Of a DNA stretch of 61,672 nucleotides, positions 33,431 to 41,508 are shown in pieces. The position numbers were made by a program, and so were the translations under genes. The stretch is taken from NCBI GenBank assembly GCA_023386795.1, contig JAEWJB010000174.1, positions 1 through 61,672 on the forward strand, read 5' to 3'. The notes beneath the pieces were generated by a model. The model was not told the origin of the DNA, did not search any database, and saw nothing but the letters and a program-made list of their open reading frames with translations. This stretch comes from Pseudomonadota bacterium. GTDB lineage: Bacteria; Pseudomonadota; Gammaproteobacteria; Xanthomonadales; Xanthomonadaceae. Each line of letters opens with the position of its first letter. The stretch's first letter is position 1.

Positions 33431-33844
33431 TCAGGGCCCGCGATCGCCTTCCATCACGGCGATGGGCTCGGCCGACTTTCCGCCACCCCAGCGCACGACA
33501 AAGGCATCGCCCTTTGCATCTGCCGGCAGCGCGCGCACGCCTACCTTGCCGTGGCGGCACAGGTCCACATCCTCATAACGCAGTGTGCGGCCATTGGCGA
33601 AGCCGAAGCGCAGGTCATAGCGGCAACCCCGGCGCTGCAGTGCGATGGTCTGGCTGTCGCCCCCGCCCTGCAGCCGGCCGTCCAGTGGCACGTCCACGAA
33701 GGATGCGCTCGCGTGGGGCGCGACCTGCATCGCGACGATGCTGTCGGCGGCATGGTTGACCACTTGCACGTAGCGCGGCGGTGCGGCCAGCGCCGCCATC
33801 GGCAGCAGGCAGGACAGGCACAGCGGGAACAAGGTCGGGCGCAT
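33431..33844 (-). CDS. Exported protein of unknown function
   Basis: A 137-residue protein with signal peptide MRPTLFPLCLSCLLPMAALA. GAGGAGA eight bases upstream supports the ATG at 33844 rather than the longer frame. The mature part (YVQVVNHAADSIVAMQVAP, GRLQGGGDSQTIALQRRGC, CRYDLRFGFANGRTLRYEDVDLCR) has two cysteines likely to form a disulfide, and looks like a small beta-sandwich. I recognise no named family. It converges with wzc and is divergent from the two-component pair. Confidence 0.65.
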   Translation of the reverse strand: MRPTLFPLCLSCLLPMAALAAPPRYVQVVNHAADSIVAMQVAPHASASFVDVPLDGRLQGGGDSQTIALQRRGCRYDLRFGFANGRTLRYEDVDLCRHGKVGVRALPADAKGDAFVVRWGGGKSAEPIAVMEGDRGP

Positions 33845-34040
33845 GACGGCGATCTCCTCTGTCGGTTCGAGTCGGCCGCGGAAGCGCGGCCTTGCGCACA
33901 TCTGGCGCGCGATCGACGCGAGGAGGGAATGGAAGCGGGACGGATCGTAGTGGCGGCGGGACGAAACGTAGTGCGGGGGCGGTCACTTTCCCGTCGCCGC
34001 CCGGCGTGCTTACGATGCCGCACGATCTGGAGAAGCCGCC

Positions 34041-35153
34041 ATGAACATCCGCCTGGGGCAGACCGAAGTCCCGCTGGCCCGCTACCTCGTGCTGTGGACC
34101 CTGGTGGTGGTGGTCTTCGCGACGCAGGGCCTGTTCCAGGACGCCCTGCTCAACGACAACGTGTGGTCGCCGTTCGACTACCTGCGCTGGTCTGCGATCC
34201 AGTGGTACACCTGGGCTGCGTTCGCGCCGTTGGTGTTCCGTTTCGGCGAGCGCTGGCCGTTGCCGCGTCCGCTGCGCCTGCGCTCGCTGCGCCGGCACTT
34301 CATGTTGTCCTTCGCGCTCACGCTGTTGGCGATGGTAATCGGCGCGATCGTCAGCGCCGGGGATTTCGGCGACCAGCTGGCCCAGTTCATCGGCAGGCAT
34401 TTCGCCATCGGCATGTTCACCTATTTCGCGTTGCTTTCGGTGCAGCAGGCGCTGCATTACCGCGACGAAAGCACGCGCCGGGAGATGGAAGCCTCGCGCC
34501 TGTCCACCGAACTGGCACGTTCGCGCCTACAGGTGCTCAAGACCCAACTGCAGCCGCATTTCCTGTTCAACACGCTGCACGCCATCGTCACCCTGCTCGA
34601 TGAGGACAAACGCTCGGCCGAGGACATGCTGTTGCGGCTGAGCGAACTGCTGCGTGCCTTCCTGGAGGAATACGATGGCCAGGAGATCCCGCTGCGCCGC
34701 GAACTGGAACTGCTCGACCTCTACCTGGGCATCCAGCGCCGGCGCTACGGCGAGCGCCTCGATACGCGCATGTACATCGACCCGCAGGCGCTGGATTGCG
34801 CGGTGCCGAGCCTGATCCTGCAACCCCTGGTGGAGAACGCCATCCGCCACGGTATCGGCCGTCATGCGGGCGGCGACTGCGTGGAGATCGAGGCCACCCG
34901 CGAAGGCGACATGCTGCGCATCGAGGTGCGCAACCGCAACAGCGTGCTGGAACCGGAACAGGCGCCGCATGCGGATCATGAAGGGCACGGCATCGGCGTG
35001 GCCAATACCCGGCTGCGCTTGCGCGAACTTTATGGCGAGGCCGCCGAACTGCGACTGGATGTGACCTGGCCGCGCGGCGTCGCCTGCCGGCTGCGGCTGC
35101 CGGCGCACGAAAGCGAGGCTTTGGACGACACCCCGGAACACGTGCCTGCATGA
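34041..35153 (+). CDS. LytS/AlgZ-type sensor histidine kinase
   Basis: A 370-residue membrane kinase. The N-terminal 140 residues hold four predicted spans. The phosphorylation block is LKTQLQPHFLFNTLHAI with His173, as in the His_kinase (LytS/YehU) family, followed by SELLRAFLEE and LELLDLYLGIQRRRYGERL. The ATP-binding domain shows ILQPLVENAIRHGIG and HGIGVANTRLRL. GGAGAAG supports the ATG at 34041. It overlaps the LytTR regulator gene by four bases. There is no separate sensor domain, so the signal is probably sensed within the membrane. Confidence 0.9.
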   Translation: MNIRLGQTEVPLARYLVLWTLVVVVFATQGLFQDALLNDNVWSPFDYLRWSAIQWYTWAAFAPLVFRFGERWPLPRPLRLRSLRRHFMLSFALTLLAMVIGAIVSAGDFGDQLAQFIGRHFAIGMFTYFALLSVQQALHYRDESTRREMEASRLSTELARSRLQVLKTQLQPHFLFNTLHAIVTLLDEDKRSAEDMLLRLSELLRAFLEEYDGQEIPLRRELELLDLYLGIQRRRYGERLDTRMYIDPQALDCAVPSLILQPLVENAIRHGIGRHAGGDCVEIEATREGDMLRIEVRNRNSVLEPEQAPHADHEGHGIGVANTRLRLRELYGEAAELRLDVTWPRGVACRLRLPAHESEALDDTPEHVPA

Positions 35154-35914
35154 GCCTGACAGCCCTCATCGTCGACGACGAGCCCATCGCCCGGCACGCG
35201 TTGGCCAGGCTTCTACGCGAACAAGCAGACATCGAGATCGCCGGCGAGTGCGGCGATGGCGCCAGCGCGTTGGCGGCGATCCGTGCGAACTCGCCGGACC
35301 TGGTGTTCCTGGACATCCAGATGCCCGAGATGACCGGGCTGGAGGTGGCGAGCGCCTTGGGCGCCCAGTTGCCCGCCACCGTGTTCGTCACCGCCTACGA
35401 GCAGTATGCGGTGCGGGCATTCGAAGCGAACGCGGTCGACTACCTCGTCAAGCCTTTCAGCCGCGAACGCTTCGCGCGGACCTTGCAACGCGTGCGCGAG
35501 CGCCTGGGCCGCGGCGCGGATGATCCGCGCCGGGTCGCCGAGGCGCTGGAGGCCTTGCGTCGCCGCGAGGATTACCTCGAACGCGTGCCCGTGCGCGTGG
35601 ACGACCGCGTGGTGCTGGTACCGGTCGATGACATCGTCTGGATCCGCGCCAATCGCAATACCGTGGAGCTACATCTGAAGGAGACCACGCACGAGGTGCG
35701 CCAGAGCATATCGGCGCTGGCGGCGCGGCTGGATCCTCGTCGTTTCGCACGCGTGCACCGCTCGGCCATCGTCAACGTGGGCCGGGTGCGCGAGATCCAC
35801 CCCTGGTTCAACGGCCACCACGTGCTCACGCTGGATACCGGCCAGCAGCTGCGCATGAGTCGTTACCAGCACGAGCTGTTCATGCGCCTGGTGACGACCG
35901 GCAGCAGTCGGTAG
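35150..35914 (+). CDS. LytTR-family response regulator
   Basis: A 254-residue regulator. The receiver domain has the acidic pair in VDDEP, phospho-acceptor Asp55 in LVFLDIQMPE, FVTAYE and Lys in YLVKPFSRERF. The C-terminal LytTR DNA-binding domain (about 145-250) shows VVLVPVDDIVWIRANRNTVEL and RRFARVHRSAIVNVGRVREI. Its cognate kinase is the overlapping upstream gene. Targets of such pairs include peptide-related, carbon-starvation and alginate-type genes; none can be assigned here. Confidence 0.92.
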   Translation: MSLTALIVDDEPIARHALARLLREQADIEIAGECGDGASALAAIRANSPDLVFLDIQMPEMTGLEVASALGAQLPATVFVTAYEQYAVRAFEANAVDYLVKPFSRERFARTLQRVRERLGRGADDPRRVAEALEALRRREDYLERVPVRVDDRVVLVPVDDIVWIRANRNTVELHLKETTHEVRQSISALAARLDPRRFARVHRSAIVNVGRVREIHPWFNGHHVLTLDTGQQLRMSRYQHELFMRLVTTGSSR

Positions 35915-35934
35915 GCCTTCGCCGCCGGCCTCGG

Positions 35935-36288
35935 TCAGTGCGCCGGGCTGTCCAGCAGTTCGATGCGCGTGTCGGCGTATTGCCGGTTGAGTTCCTGCGC
36001 TTGCTGCTGCAATTGCCGCCAACGATCGCGCGGTGCGTCACGAAGCGCCAGCGCCTCGCGCAGGACGCGGCTGGCGAGGGCTTCGAAGCGCGCCGCGTAG
36101 CCGCGCAGCTCGTCCGACATCTCGAACGCGCCCACCGAGCCCAGCAAGCCTCTCACTTCGGCGACGTGTTCTTCGAGCGTAGCCAGTTCCGAGCGCGCGA
36201 GCCGGCGGTCGGCCCGCGTGGCCAGTACCTTGCGCCGGCTCCACTGACCCAGGAACGTACGCGTCGCGCTCAAGGAAGGGGCATGCAT
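35935..36288 (-). CDS. Small soluble coiled-coil protein, unknown function
   Basis: A 117-residue charged, helical protein without signal or membrane segment. LARSELATLEEHVAEVRGLL and RDAPRDRWRQLQQQAQELNR look like coiled-coil helices. It converges with the LytTR gene (20 bases apart), and is divergent from the biotin cluster. No family is recognised, and the coding call rests on length and codon pattern. Confidence 0.6.
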   Translation of the reverse strand: MHAPSLSATRTFLGQWSRRKVLATRADRRLARSELATLEEHVAEVRGLLGSVGAFEMSDELRGYAARFEALASRVLREALALRDAPRDRWRQLQQQAQELNRQYADTRIELLDSPAH

Positions 36289-36401
36289 GGCGATTCACCA
36301 TCGCGGCGGGGGGGGGATGCTGCGCAGGACAACAGGTCCGGCGCCCCCGGGGAAATTCTCTCCCGGCATGTCCTTATTCAAGCGGGTGTGCGTCCACGCC
36401 C

Positions 36402-36431
36402 GTCAACTCCAAACCATCCAGTACGGTTGAC
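36402..36431 (+). promoter_or_regulatory. Candidate BirA operator and promoter of the biotin operon
   Basis: GTCAAC (36402-36407) and GTTGAC (36426-36431) are perfect inverted hexamers separated by 18 bases. The E. coli biotin operator has GTAAAC and GTTTAC separated by the same 18 bases, so the geometry is conserved while one base pair differs in each half. The right half is part of a perfect TTGACA (-35) at 36427-36432; the only -10 candidate, CAGACT at 36451-36456, is weak. Bound BirA would cover the -35 box. The bioB ATG is 63 bases downstream. Confidence 0.6.
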
Positions 36432-36493
36432 AGCCATGCCTCGCGCCGACCAGACTGCGCCGCTTCTCAAGCCGCCGACTGCCAGGTAAGCCG

Positions 36494-37528
36494 ATGTCCG
36501 CCGAACTCCGCCACGACTGGCGCGCCGAGGAACTGCATGCCCTGTTCTCGCTGCCGTTCCCCGAGCTGCTGCACCGCGCCGCCGCCGTGCATCGCGCGCA
36601 TTTCGACCCGGCCGAGGTCCAGGTTTCCACGCTGCTCTCGGTAAAGACCGGCGGTTGCCCGGAGGACTGCGCCTACTGCCCGCAGGCCCAGCGCTACGAC
36701 ACCGGCGTGTCGGCGCAGAAGCTGATGGAAACCGATGCCGTCGTCGCCAAGGCCCGCCAGGCCAAGGCCGCCGGCGCGTCGCGCTTCTGCATGGGCGCGG
36801 CCTGGCGCTCGCCCAAGGACCGCGACATCCCGAAGGTCGCGGCGATGATCGCCGAGGTAAAAGCGCTCGGCCTGGAGACCTGCGCCACCCTGGGCATGCT
36901 CGACGCCCACCAGGCCAGGGCGCTCAAGGACGCGGGCCTGGATTACTACAACCACAACCTCGACACCTCGCCGGACTTCTACGACTCGATCATCCACACC
37001 CGCCAGTACCAGGACCGCCTGGACACGCTCGGCCACGTGCGCGATGCCGGCTTGAAGACCTGCTGCGGCGGGATCGTGGGCATGGGCGAGACGCGCGAGC
37101 ACCGGGTCGGCCTGCTGCTTGCGCTGGCCACGCTACCGGCGCACCCGGATTCGGTGCCGATCAACCGGCTCGTGCAGGTCGCCGGCACGCCGCTGCACGG
37201 GACTGCACAGCTGGACCCGTTCGAGTTCGTGCGCATGATCGCCGTGGCCCGCATCACCATGCCGCGCTCGATGGTGCGCCTGTCGGCCGGCCGCGAGGCG
37301 ATGAGCGACGAGCTGCAGGCGCTGTGCTTCATGGCCGGTGCCAACTCCATCTTCTATGGCGAGAAGCTGCTGACCACCGGCAACCCGGATACCGAACGCG
37401 ACATGGCGCTGTTCGAGCGCCTGGGCCTGCGCCCGATGGCCATCGAGGTGGATGCCGCCGACCACGACCACGCCGGCACCGTGCACGCCGAGATCACCTG
37501 CTCCACCCGCTGCGAGCAGGCGGCCTGA
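36494..37528 (+). CDS. bioB: Biotin synthase
   Basis: A 344-residue radical-SAM enzyme that inserts sulfur into dethiobiotin. The radical-SAM cluster is GGCPEDCAYCPQ with Cys55, Cys59 and Cys62, and the SAM loop is SRFCMGAAWR. CCGGIVGMGE and the YNHNLDTSPDFY region carry residues for the second 2Fe-2S cluster, and ARITMPRSMVRLSAGRE supplies its arginine ligand. A good ribosome binding site (AGGTAAG) precedes the ATG. It is the first gene of a plus-strand cluster with bioF, bioH, an SDR gene and bioC. Confidence 0.96.
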   Translation: MSAELRHDWRAEELHALFSLPFPELLHRAAAVHRAHFDPAEVQVSTLLSVKTGGCPEDCAYCPQAQRYDTGVSAQKLMETDAVVAKARQAKAAGASRFCMGAAWRSPKDRDIPKVAAMIAEVKALGLETCATLGMLDAHQARALKDAGLDYYNHNLDTSPDFYDSIIHTRQYQDRLDTLGHVRDAGLKTCCGGIVGMGETREHRVGLLLALATLPAHPDSVPINRLVQVAGTPLHGTAQLDPFEFVRMIAVARITMPRSMVRLSAGREAMSDELQALCFMAGANSIFYGEKLLTTGNPDTERDMALFERLGLRPMAIEVDAADHDHAGTVHAEITCSTRCEQAA

Positions 37529-37540
37529 CCGCCTGCCCCT

Positions 37541-37591
37541 GCCGCCCGGTCCCCCGGGCGGCCCGGCCGTCGGGCCAAGCCCCGCCGGGGC
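37541..37591. repeat. Cluster of GC-rich hairpins between bioB and bioF
   Basis: GCCGCCCGG-TCCC-CCGGGCGGC (37541-37562) is a perfect nine-base stem. GGCCCG-N5-CGGGCC (37560-37576) and GCCCC-N3-GGGGC (37579-37591) follow directly and partly compete. There is no T run, so this is not a normal terminator. It may slow ribosome-free RNA decay or reduce expression of bioF relative to bioB. Confidence 0.45.
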
Positions 37592-37644
37592 CGGGCTGCG
37601 GTTAACCTAGCCGGCCCGGACCCGGACAGCCAGAAGGGACGATC

Positions 37645-38856
37645 ATGGCCCGACCCGACCTGCACGAACGCATCCAGGCGCTGCGCAAGCTGCGCACCGC
37701 CCAAAGCCGCATCCGCGTCCGCCGCACCGTGGCGCGCCGCGATGGCGTGCGCGTGGAGATCGACGGACGCTGGCTCACCGGCTTCTGCAGCAACGACTAC
37801 CTGGGCCTGTCGCAGCAATTCGAAGTGGTCGCCGCGCTGCAGGATGCGGCCTCGCGCGAAGGCGCGGGGGCTGGCGCCTCGCACCTGATCTGCGGCCACC
37901 ACGCGCTGCACGAGGCGCTTGAGCGCGAAGTCGCCGACTGGCTCGGCTATCCGCGCGCGCTGTTGTTCGGCAGTGGCTTCATCGCCAACCTGGCCGTGCA
38001 GCAGGCGCTGCTGAGCGAGGAGGAAGACCTCTGCGTGCAGGACCGGCTCAACCACGCCAGCCTGCTCGACGCCAGCCGCCTGGCCGGTTGTCGCCTGCGT
38101 CGCTACCCGCACATGGATGCCGAAGGCGCGATGCGCCAGTTCAAGAGCGCGCCCGAAGGCGCGGCAATGCTCGTCACCGACGGCGTCTTCAGCATGGATG
38201 GCGACATCGCCCCGCTGCGTTCGCTGAGCCTGGTGGCGCGCATGCAGGAAGCGGTGCTCTACGTGGACGACGCCCACGGCGTGGGCGTGGTCGGCCCGCA
38301 GGGACGCGGCTGCGCCGCCGATGCCGGCCTGGGCGTGAGCGAGGTGCCGCTGCAGTTGGTCACGCTGGGCAAGGCGCTGGGTGGACACGGCGCGTTGGTC
38401 GTCGGCGAGGAAACGCTGATCCAGCACCTGGCAGAAACCGCGCGCCCGTACATCTACACGACCGCGATGCCGCCCGCGCAGGCCGCCTCGGCGCTGGCCG
38501 CGGTCAAGCTGGCGCGCCGCGACGACTGGCGCCGCGAGAAGCTGGCCGCCTTGGTCGGCCAGTTCCGCGACGGTGCACGCCGCCACGGCCTGGAGCTGAT
38601 GGCCTCCGACACCCCGATCCAGCCGCTGCTGTGCGGCGACGAATCCACGGTGATGGCGATGTCCGCCTCGCTGGAGAACGCCGGCTTCCTGGTCAGCGCG
38701 ATCCGCCCGCCGACGGTGCCCGAGGGCAAGGCACGCCTGCGGGTGACCTTGTCCGCGCTGCATACCCCGCAGCAGGTCATGGAACTGGTGGAGGCCACCG
38801 CCCGCGCGCGCGACATCGTGCAGCGCCAGCAGCACGTGGCGGCGCTGCGCGCCTGA
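37645..38856 (+). CDS. bioF: 8-Amino-7-oxononanoate synthase
   Basis: A 403-residue PLP enzyme that joins pimeloyl-ACP and alanine, the first step of ring assembly. The glycine-rich SREGAGAGASHLICGHH, the PLP-stacking NHASLLDA and DDAHGVGVVG motifs, and the Schiff-base lysine at about 243 in LVTLGKALGGHGA are all present. The last block RVTLSALHTPQQV is typical. It has some 15 residues more than E. coli BioF, mostly at the N-terminus. AAGGGA precedes the ATG. bioH follows by 16 bases. Confidence 0.95.
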   Translation: MARPDLHERIQALRKLRTAQSRIRVRRTVARRDGVRVEIDGRWLTGFCSNDYLGLSQQFEVVAALQDAASREGAGAGASHLICGHHALHEALEREVADWLGYPRALLFGSGFIANLAVQQALLSEEEDLCVQDRLNHASLLDASRLAGCRLRRYPHMDAEGAMRQFKSAPEGAAMLVTDGVFSMDGDIAPLRSLSLVARMQEAVLYVDDAHGVGVVGPQGRGCAADAGLGVSEVPLQLVTLGKALGGHGALVVGEETLIQHLAETARPYIYTTAMPPAQAASALAAVKLARRDDWRREKLAALVGQFRDGARRHGLELMASDTPIQPLLCGDESTVMAMSASLENAGFLVSAIRPPTVPEGKARLRVTLSALHTPQQVMELVEATARARDIVQRQQHVAALRA

Positions 38857-38872
38857 TCCACCGGAACACCGC

Positions 38873-39634
38873 ATGCACATCGATACCATCGGCCAGGGGC
38901 CGGACCTCGTCCTGATCCATGGCTGGGCACTGCATGGCGGCGTGTTCGCCCCGCTGGTGGCGCGGTTGTCGCCACGTTTCCGCCTGCATCTGGTCGATTT
39001 GCCGGGTCATGGCCACAGCCGCGACGACGACACGCCACTGGCGTTGCCGCACGTGGTCAGCGCGATCGCCGCGGCCACGCCGCCGGCGGTATGGCTGGGC
39101 TGGTCGTTGGGCGGTTTGTTCGCGCTGCATGCGGCGGCGACGCTCCCGCAGGTGCGCGCACTGGCGATGATCGCCGCCACCCCGCGCTTCGTGCACGGAC
39201 CAGACTGGCCGGACGCGGTGGATGCGGAAGTCTTCGCGCAGTTCGGCCGCGACCTGGCCGGCGACTATCGCGGCACGCTGGATCGCTTCCTCGCCCTGGA
39301 CACGCTGGGCTCCGAACACGCGCGCAGCGAACTGCGCACGCTCAAGCAGGCGCTGGTGGAACGCGGCGAACCGGCACCGCGCGCCCTGCAGGAAGGCCTG
39401 GCACTGCTGCGCCGCACCGACCTGCGCCGAGCGCTCGCCGCGCTCGAGAAGCCCAGCCTGTGGCTGGCCGGCCAACGCGACCGGCTGGTGCCGGCGGCCG
39501 GGATGCAGGCCGCCGCGGCGCTGTCCACGCGCGCGCAGGCACACACCATCAGCGGTGGCGGGCACGCACCCTTCCTCGGCCACGCCGACGAGGTGGCCGA
39601 CCGGCTGGAACGCTTCGTCTCCGCACAGGGCTAA
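38873..39634 (+). CDS. bioH: Pimeloyl-ACP methyl ester carboxylesterase
   Basis: A 253-residue alpha/beta hydrolase. HGWALHGGVF forms the oxyanion region, GWSLGG holds the nucleophile Ser78, and the acid and base are in LAGQRDRLVP and SGGGHAPFLGH. BioH removes the methyl group that BioC adds, releasing pimeloyl-ACP for BioF. Its presence next to bioF and bioC in one operon shows the BioC-BioH route is used here. In E. coli bioH is unlinked, so this clustering helps the assignment. Confidence 0.93.
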   Translation: MHIDTIGQGPDLVLIHGWALHGGVFAPLVARLSPRFRLHLVDLPGHGHSRDDDTPLALPHVVSAIAAATPPAVWLGWSLGGLFALHAAATLPQVRALAMIAATPRFVHGPDWPDAVDAEVFAQFGRDLAGDYRGTLDRFLALDTLGSEHARSELRTLKQALVERGEPAPRALQEGLALLRRTDLRRALAALEKPSLWLAGQRDRLVPAAGMQAAAALSTRAQAHTISGGGHAPFLGHADEVADRLERFVSAQG

Positions 39635-39689
39635 CCGCCCGGTTCGCGGCTGGCCGATGATGTCGGCCGGTTCGCATGGGATACACGAC

Positions 39690-40472
39690 ATGGATCTGGG
39701 CATCGCGGGACGCTGGGCACTGGTATGTGGCGCCAGCAAGGGGTTGGGTTACGGCTGCGCGCAGGCGCTGGTCGGAGAAGGCGTGAACGTGGTGATCGTG
39801 GCCCGTGGCGCCGAGGCGCTGGAGGCGGCCGCCACCCGGCTGCGCGCCCTGCCCGGCGCCGGCGAGGTGCGCGCCGTCGCCGCCGACATCACCACCGCCG
39901 AAGGCCGGGCCGCCGCGCTGGCGCAGTGCCCGCAGGTCGACATCCTCGTCAACAACGCCGGCGGCCCGCCGCCCGGCGACTTCCGCGACTGGACGCGCGA
40001 CGACTGGATCGCGGCCCTGGACGCCAACATGCTCACCCCCATCGAGCTGATCCGTGCCACGGTGGACGGCATGCGCGCGCGCCGCTTCGGCCGGATCGTC
40101 AATATCACTTCCAGCGCGGTGAAGGCGCCGATAGACGTGCTCGGGCTGTCCAACGGCGCGCGCTCGGGCCTGACCGGCTTCGTGGCGGGCCTGGCGCGCA
40201 AGACCGTGGTGGACAACGTGACGATCAACAACCTGCTGCCAGGCGCGTTCGATACCGACCGCCTGAAGGCCAACTTCGCCCTGGCCGCGCAGGCGCAAGG
40301 GCGCAGTACGGAGGATGTGGCCGACGCCCGCCGCCGCGCGCAACCTTCCGGCCGCTTCGGCACACCGGAGGAGTTCGGCATCGCCTGCGCCTTCCTGTGC
40401 GGCGCGCATGCCGGCTACATCACCGGCCAGAACCTGCTGATCGACGGCGGCGCCTATCCGGGCACGTTCTAG
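39690..40472 (+). CDS. Atypical short-chain dehydrogenase in the biotin operon
   Basis: A 260-residue Rossmann protein. The nucleotide loop LVCGASKGLGYGCAQAL is near normal (TGxxxGIG becomes CGASKGLG) and DILVNNAGG is intact. The catalytic block reads NITSSAVKAPIDVLGLSNGARSG, where Tyr-x3-Lys is replaced by Ser-x3-Arg (SNGAR). It matches a known FabG-like subgroup with an imperfect tetrad, as I recall. It sits between bioH and bioC, 55 bases after bioH. A pimeloyl-ACP pathway needs a ketoacyl-ACP reductase, normally FabG, so a special role is possible but unproven. The ATG at 39690 avoids overlap with bioH. Confidence 0.85.
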   Translation: MDLGIAGRWALVCGASKGLGYGCAQALVGEGVNVVIVARGAEALEAAATRLRALPGAGEVRAVAADITTAEGRAAALAQCPQVDILVNNAGGPPPGDFRDWTRDDWIAALDANMLTPIELIRATVDGMRARRFGRIVNITSSAVKAPIDVLGLSNGARSGLTGFVAGLARKTVVDNVTINNLLPGAFDTDRLKANFALAAQAQGRSTEDVADARRRAQPSGRFGTPEEFGIACAFLCGAHAGYITGQNLLIDGGAYPGTF

Positions 40473-40529
40473 GCGGCTGAACGCCCCGGGTTTCCCCACC
40501 GCGCCCGGCGCGGCGACAATACGCAGTCC

Positions 40530-41426
40530 ATGAATTCCTCCTTCGACCCCCGCCACGTCCGCCGCGCGTTCTCGCGCGCCGCCGGCAGTTACGACGCCGC
40601 TTCCGCCCTGCAGCTGGAGGTCGGCAAGCGGCTGCTCGAATCGCTCGATTATCTGGACGACCGCCAGCCGCAGGTCGTGCTCGACATCGGCGCCGGCACC
40701 GGCCATGCCAGCGCCGCAATGAAGAAGCGCTGGCCCAAGGCCCAGGTCATCGCGCTGGACCAGGCCGTGCCGATGCTCCAGGAGGCGAAGAAGCAGGCCG
40801 GCTGGTGGCGCCCGTTCCAGCGCCTGGCCGGCGACGCCCGCGCGCTCCCGCTGGCCGATGGCAGCGTGGACGTGATCTTCAGCAACCTGTGCCTGCAGTG
40901 GGTCGAAGACCTGCCGGCGGTGTTCGCCGGCTTCCGCCGCGCGCTCAAGCCCGGCGGCCTGCTGCTGTGCTCCACCTTCGGCCCGGACACGCTCATCGAG
41001 TTGCGCGAAGCCTTCGCCCAGGCCGACGGCGCGGTCCCGCACGTCAGCCGCTTCCCGCCCATCGCCCAGTTCGGCGACGCGCTGATGATGGCCGGCTTCC
41101 GCGACCCGGTGCTGGACCGCGATCCCTTCACCCTCACCTACCCGGACCTGCCCGCGCTGATGCGCGAGCTGCGGGCGATGGGCGCGACCAACGCGCTCAG
41201 CGCGCGCCGCCACACGCTCACCGGCAAGCAGCGGTTCGCCGCCGCCGCTGCCGCCTACGAGCCGATGCGCCGCCCGGACGGCAAGCTGCCCAGCAGCTGG
41301 GAAGTCATCTACGCCCACGCCTGGGCGCCGGACCCCGGCGCGCCGATCCGCGAGCGCGGGCAGGACATCGCCGCCGTGCCGGTGGCCCAGATTCCGATCC
41401 GCCGGCGGCCGCGCGAACCGCAGTAA
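40530..41426 (+). CDS. bioC: Malonyl-ACP O-methyltransferase
   Basis: A 298-residue SAM methyltransferase that caps malonyl-ACP so that fatty-acid enzymes can extend it to pimeloyl-ACP methyl ester. The N-terminus DPRHVRRAFSRAAGSYDAAS is the BioC signature (VAxAFGRAAxxYDxxA). VLDIGAGTGH at 50-59 binds SAM; ALPLADGSVDVIFSNLCLQW and the EL/REAFAQAD region follow. It is about 40 residues longer than E. coli BioC, mostly in the C-terminal third. It closes the biotin cluster; bioA and bioD are not in this window. Confidence 0.93.
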   Translation: MNSSFDPRHVRRAFSRAAGSYDAASALQLEVGKRLLESLDYLDDRQPQVVLDIGAGTGHASAAMKKRWPKAQVIALDQAVPMLQEAKKQAGWWRPFQRLAGDARALPLADGSVDVIFSNLCLQWVEDLPAVFAGFRRALKPGGLLLCSTFGPDTLIELREAFAQADGAVPHVSRFPPIAQFGDALMMAGFRDPVLDRDPFTLTYPDLPALMRELRAMGATNALSARRHTLTGKQRFAAAAAAYEPMRRPDGKLPSSWEVIYAHAWAPDPGAPIRERGQDIAAVPVAQIPIRRRPREPQ

Positions 41427-41508
41427 CCCATGGGGTGAACAATCCCGGCCCGCCCGGTGCGCAGGCCGGGAGTAGAATTGCGCCCGCACCGTCTCCCCCA
41501 AGGCCCCC

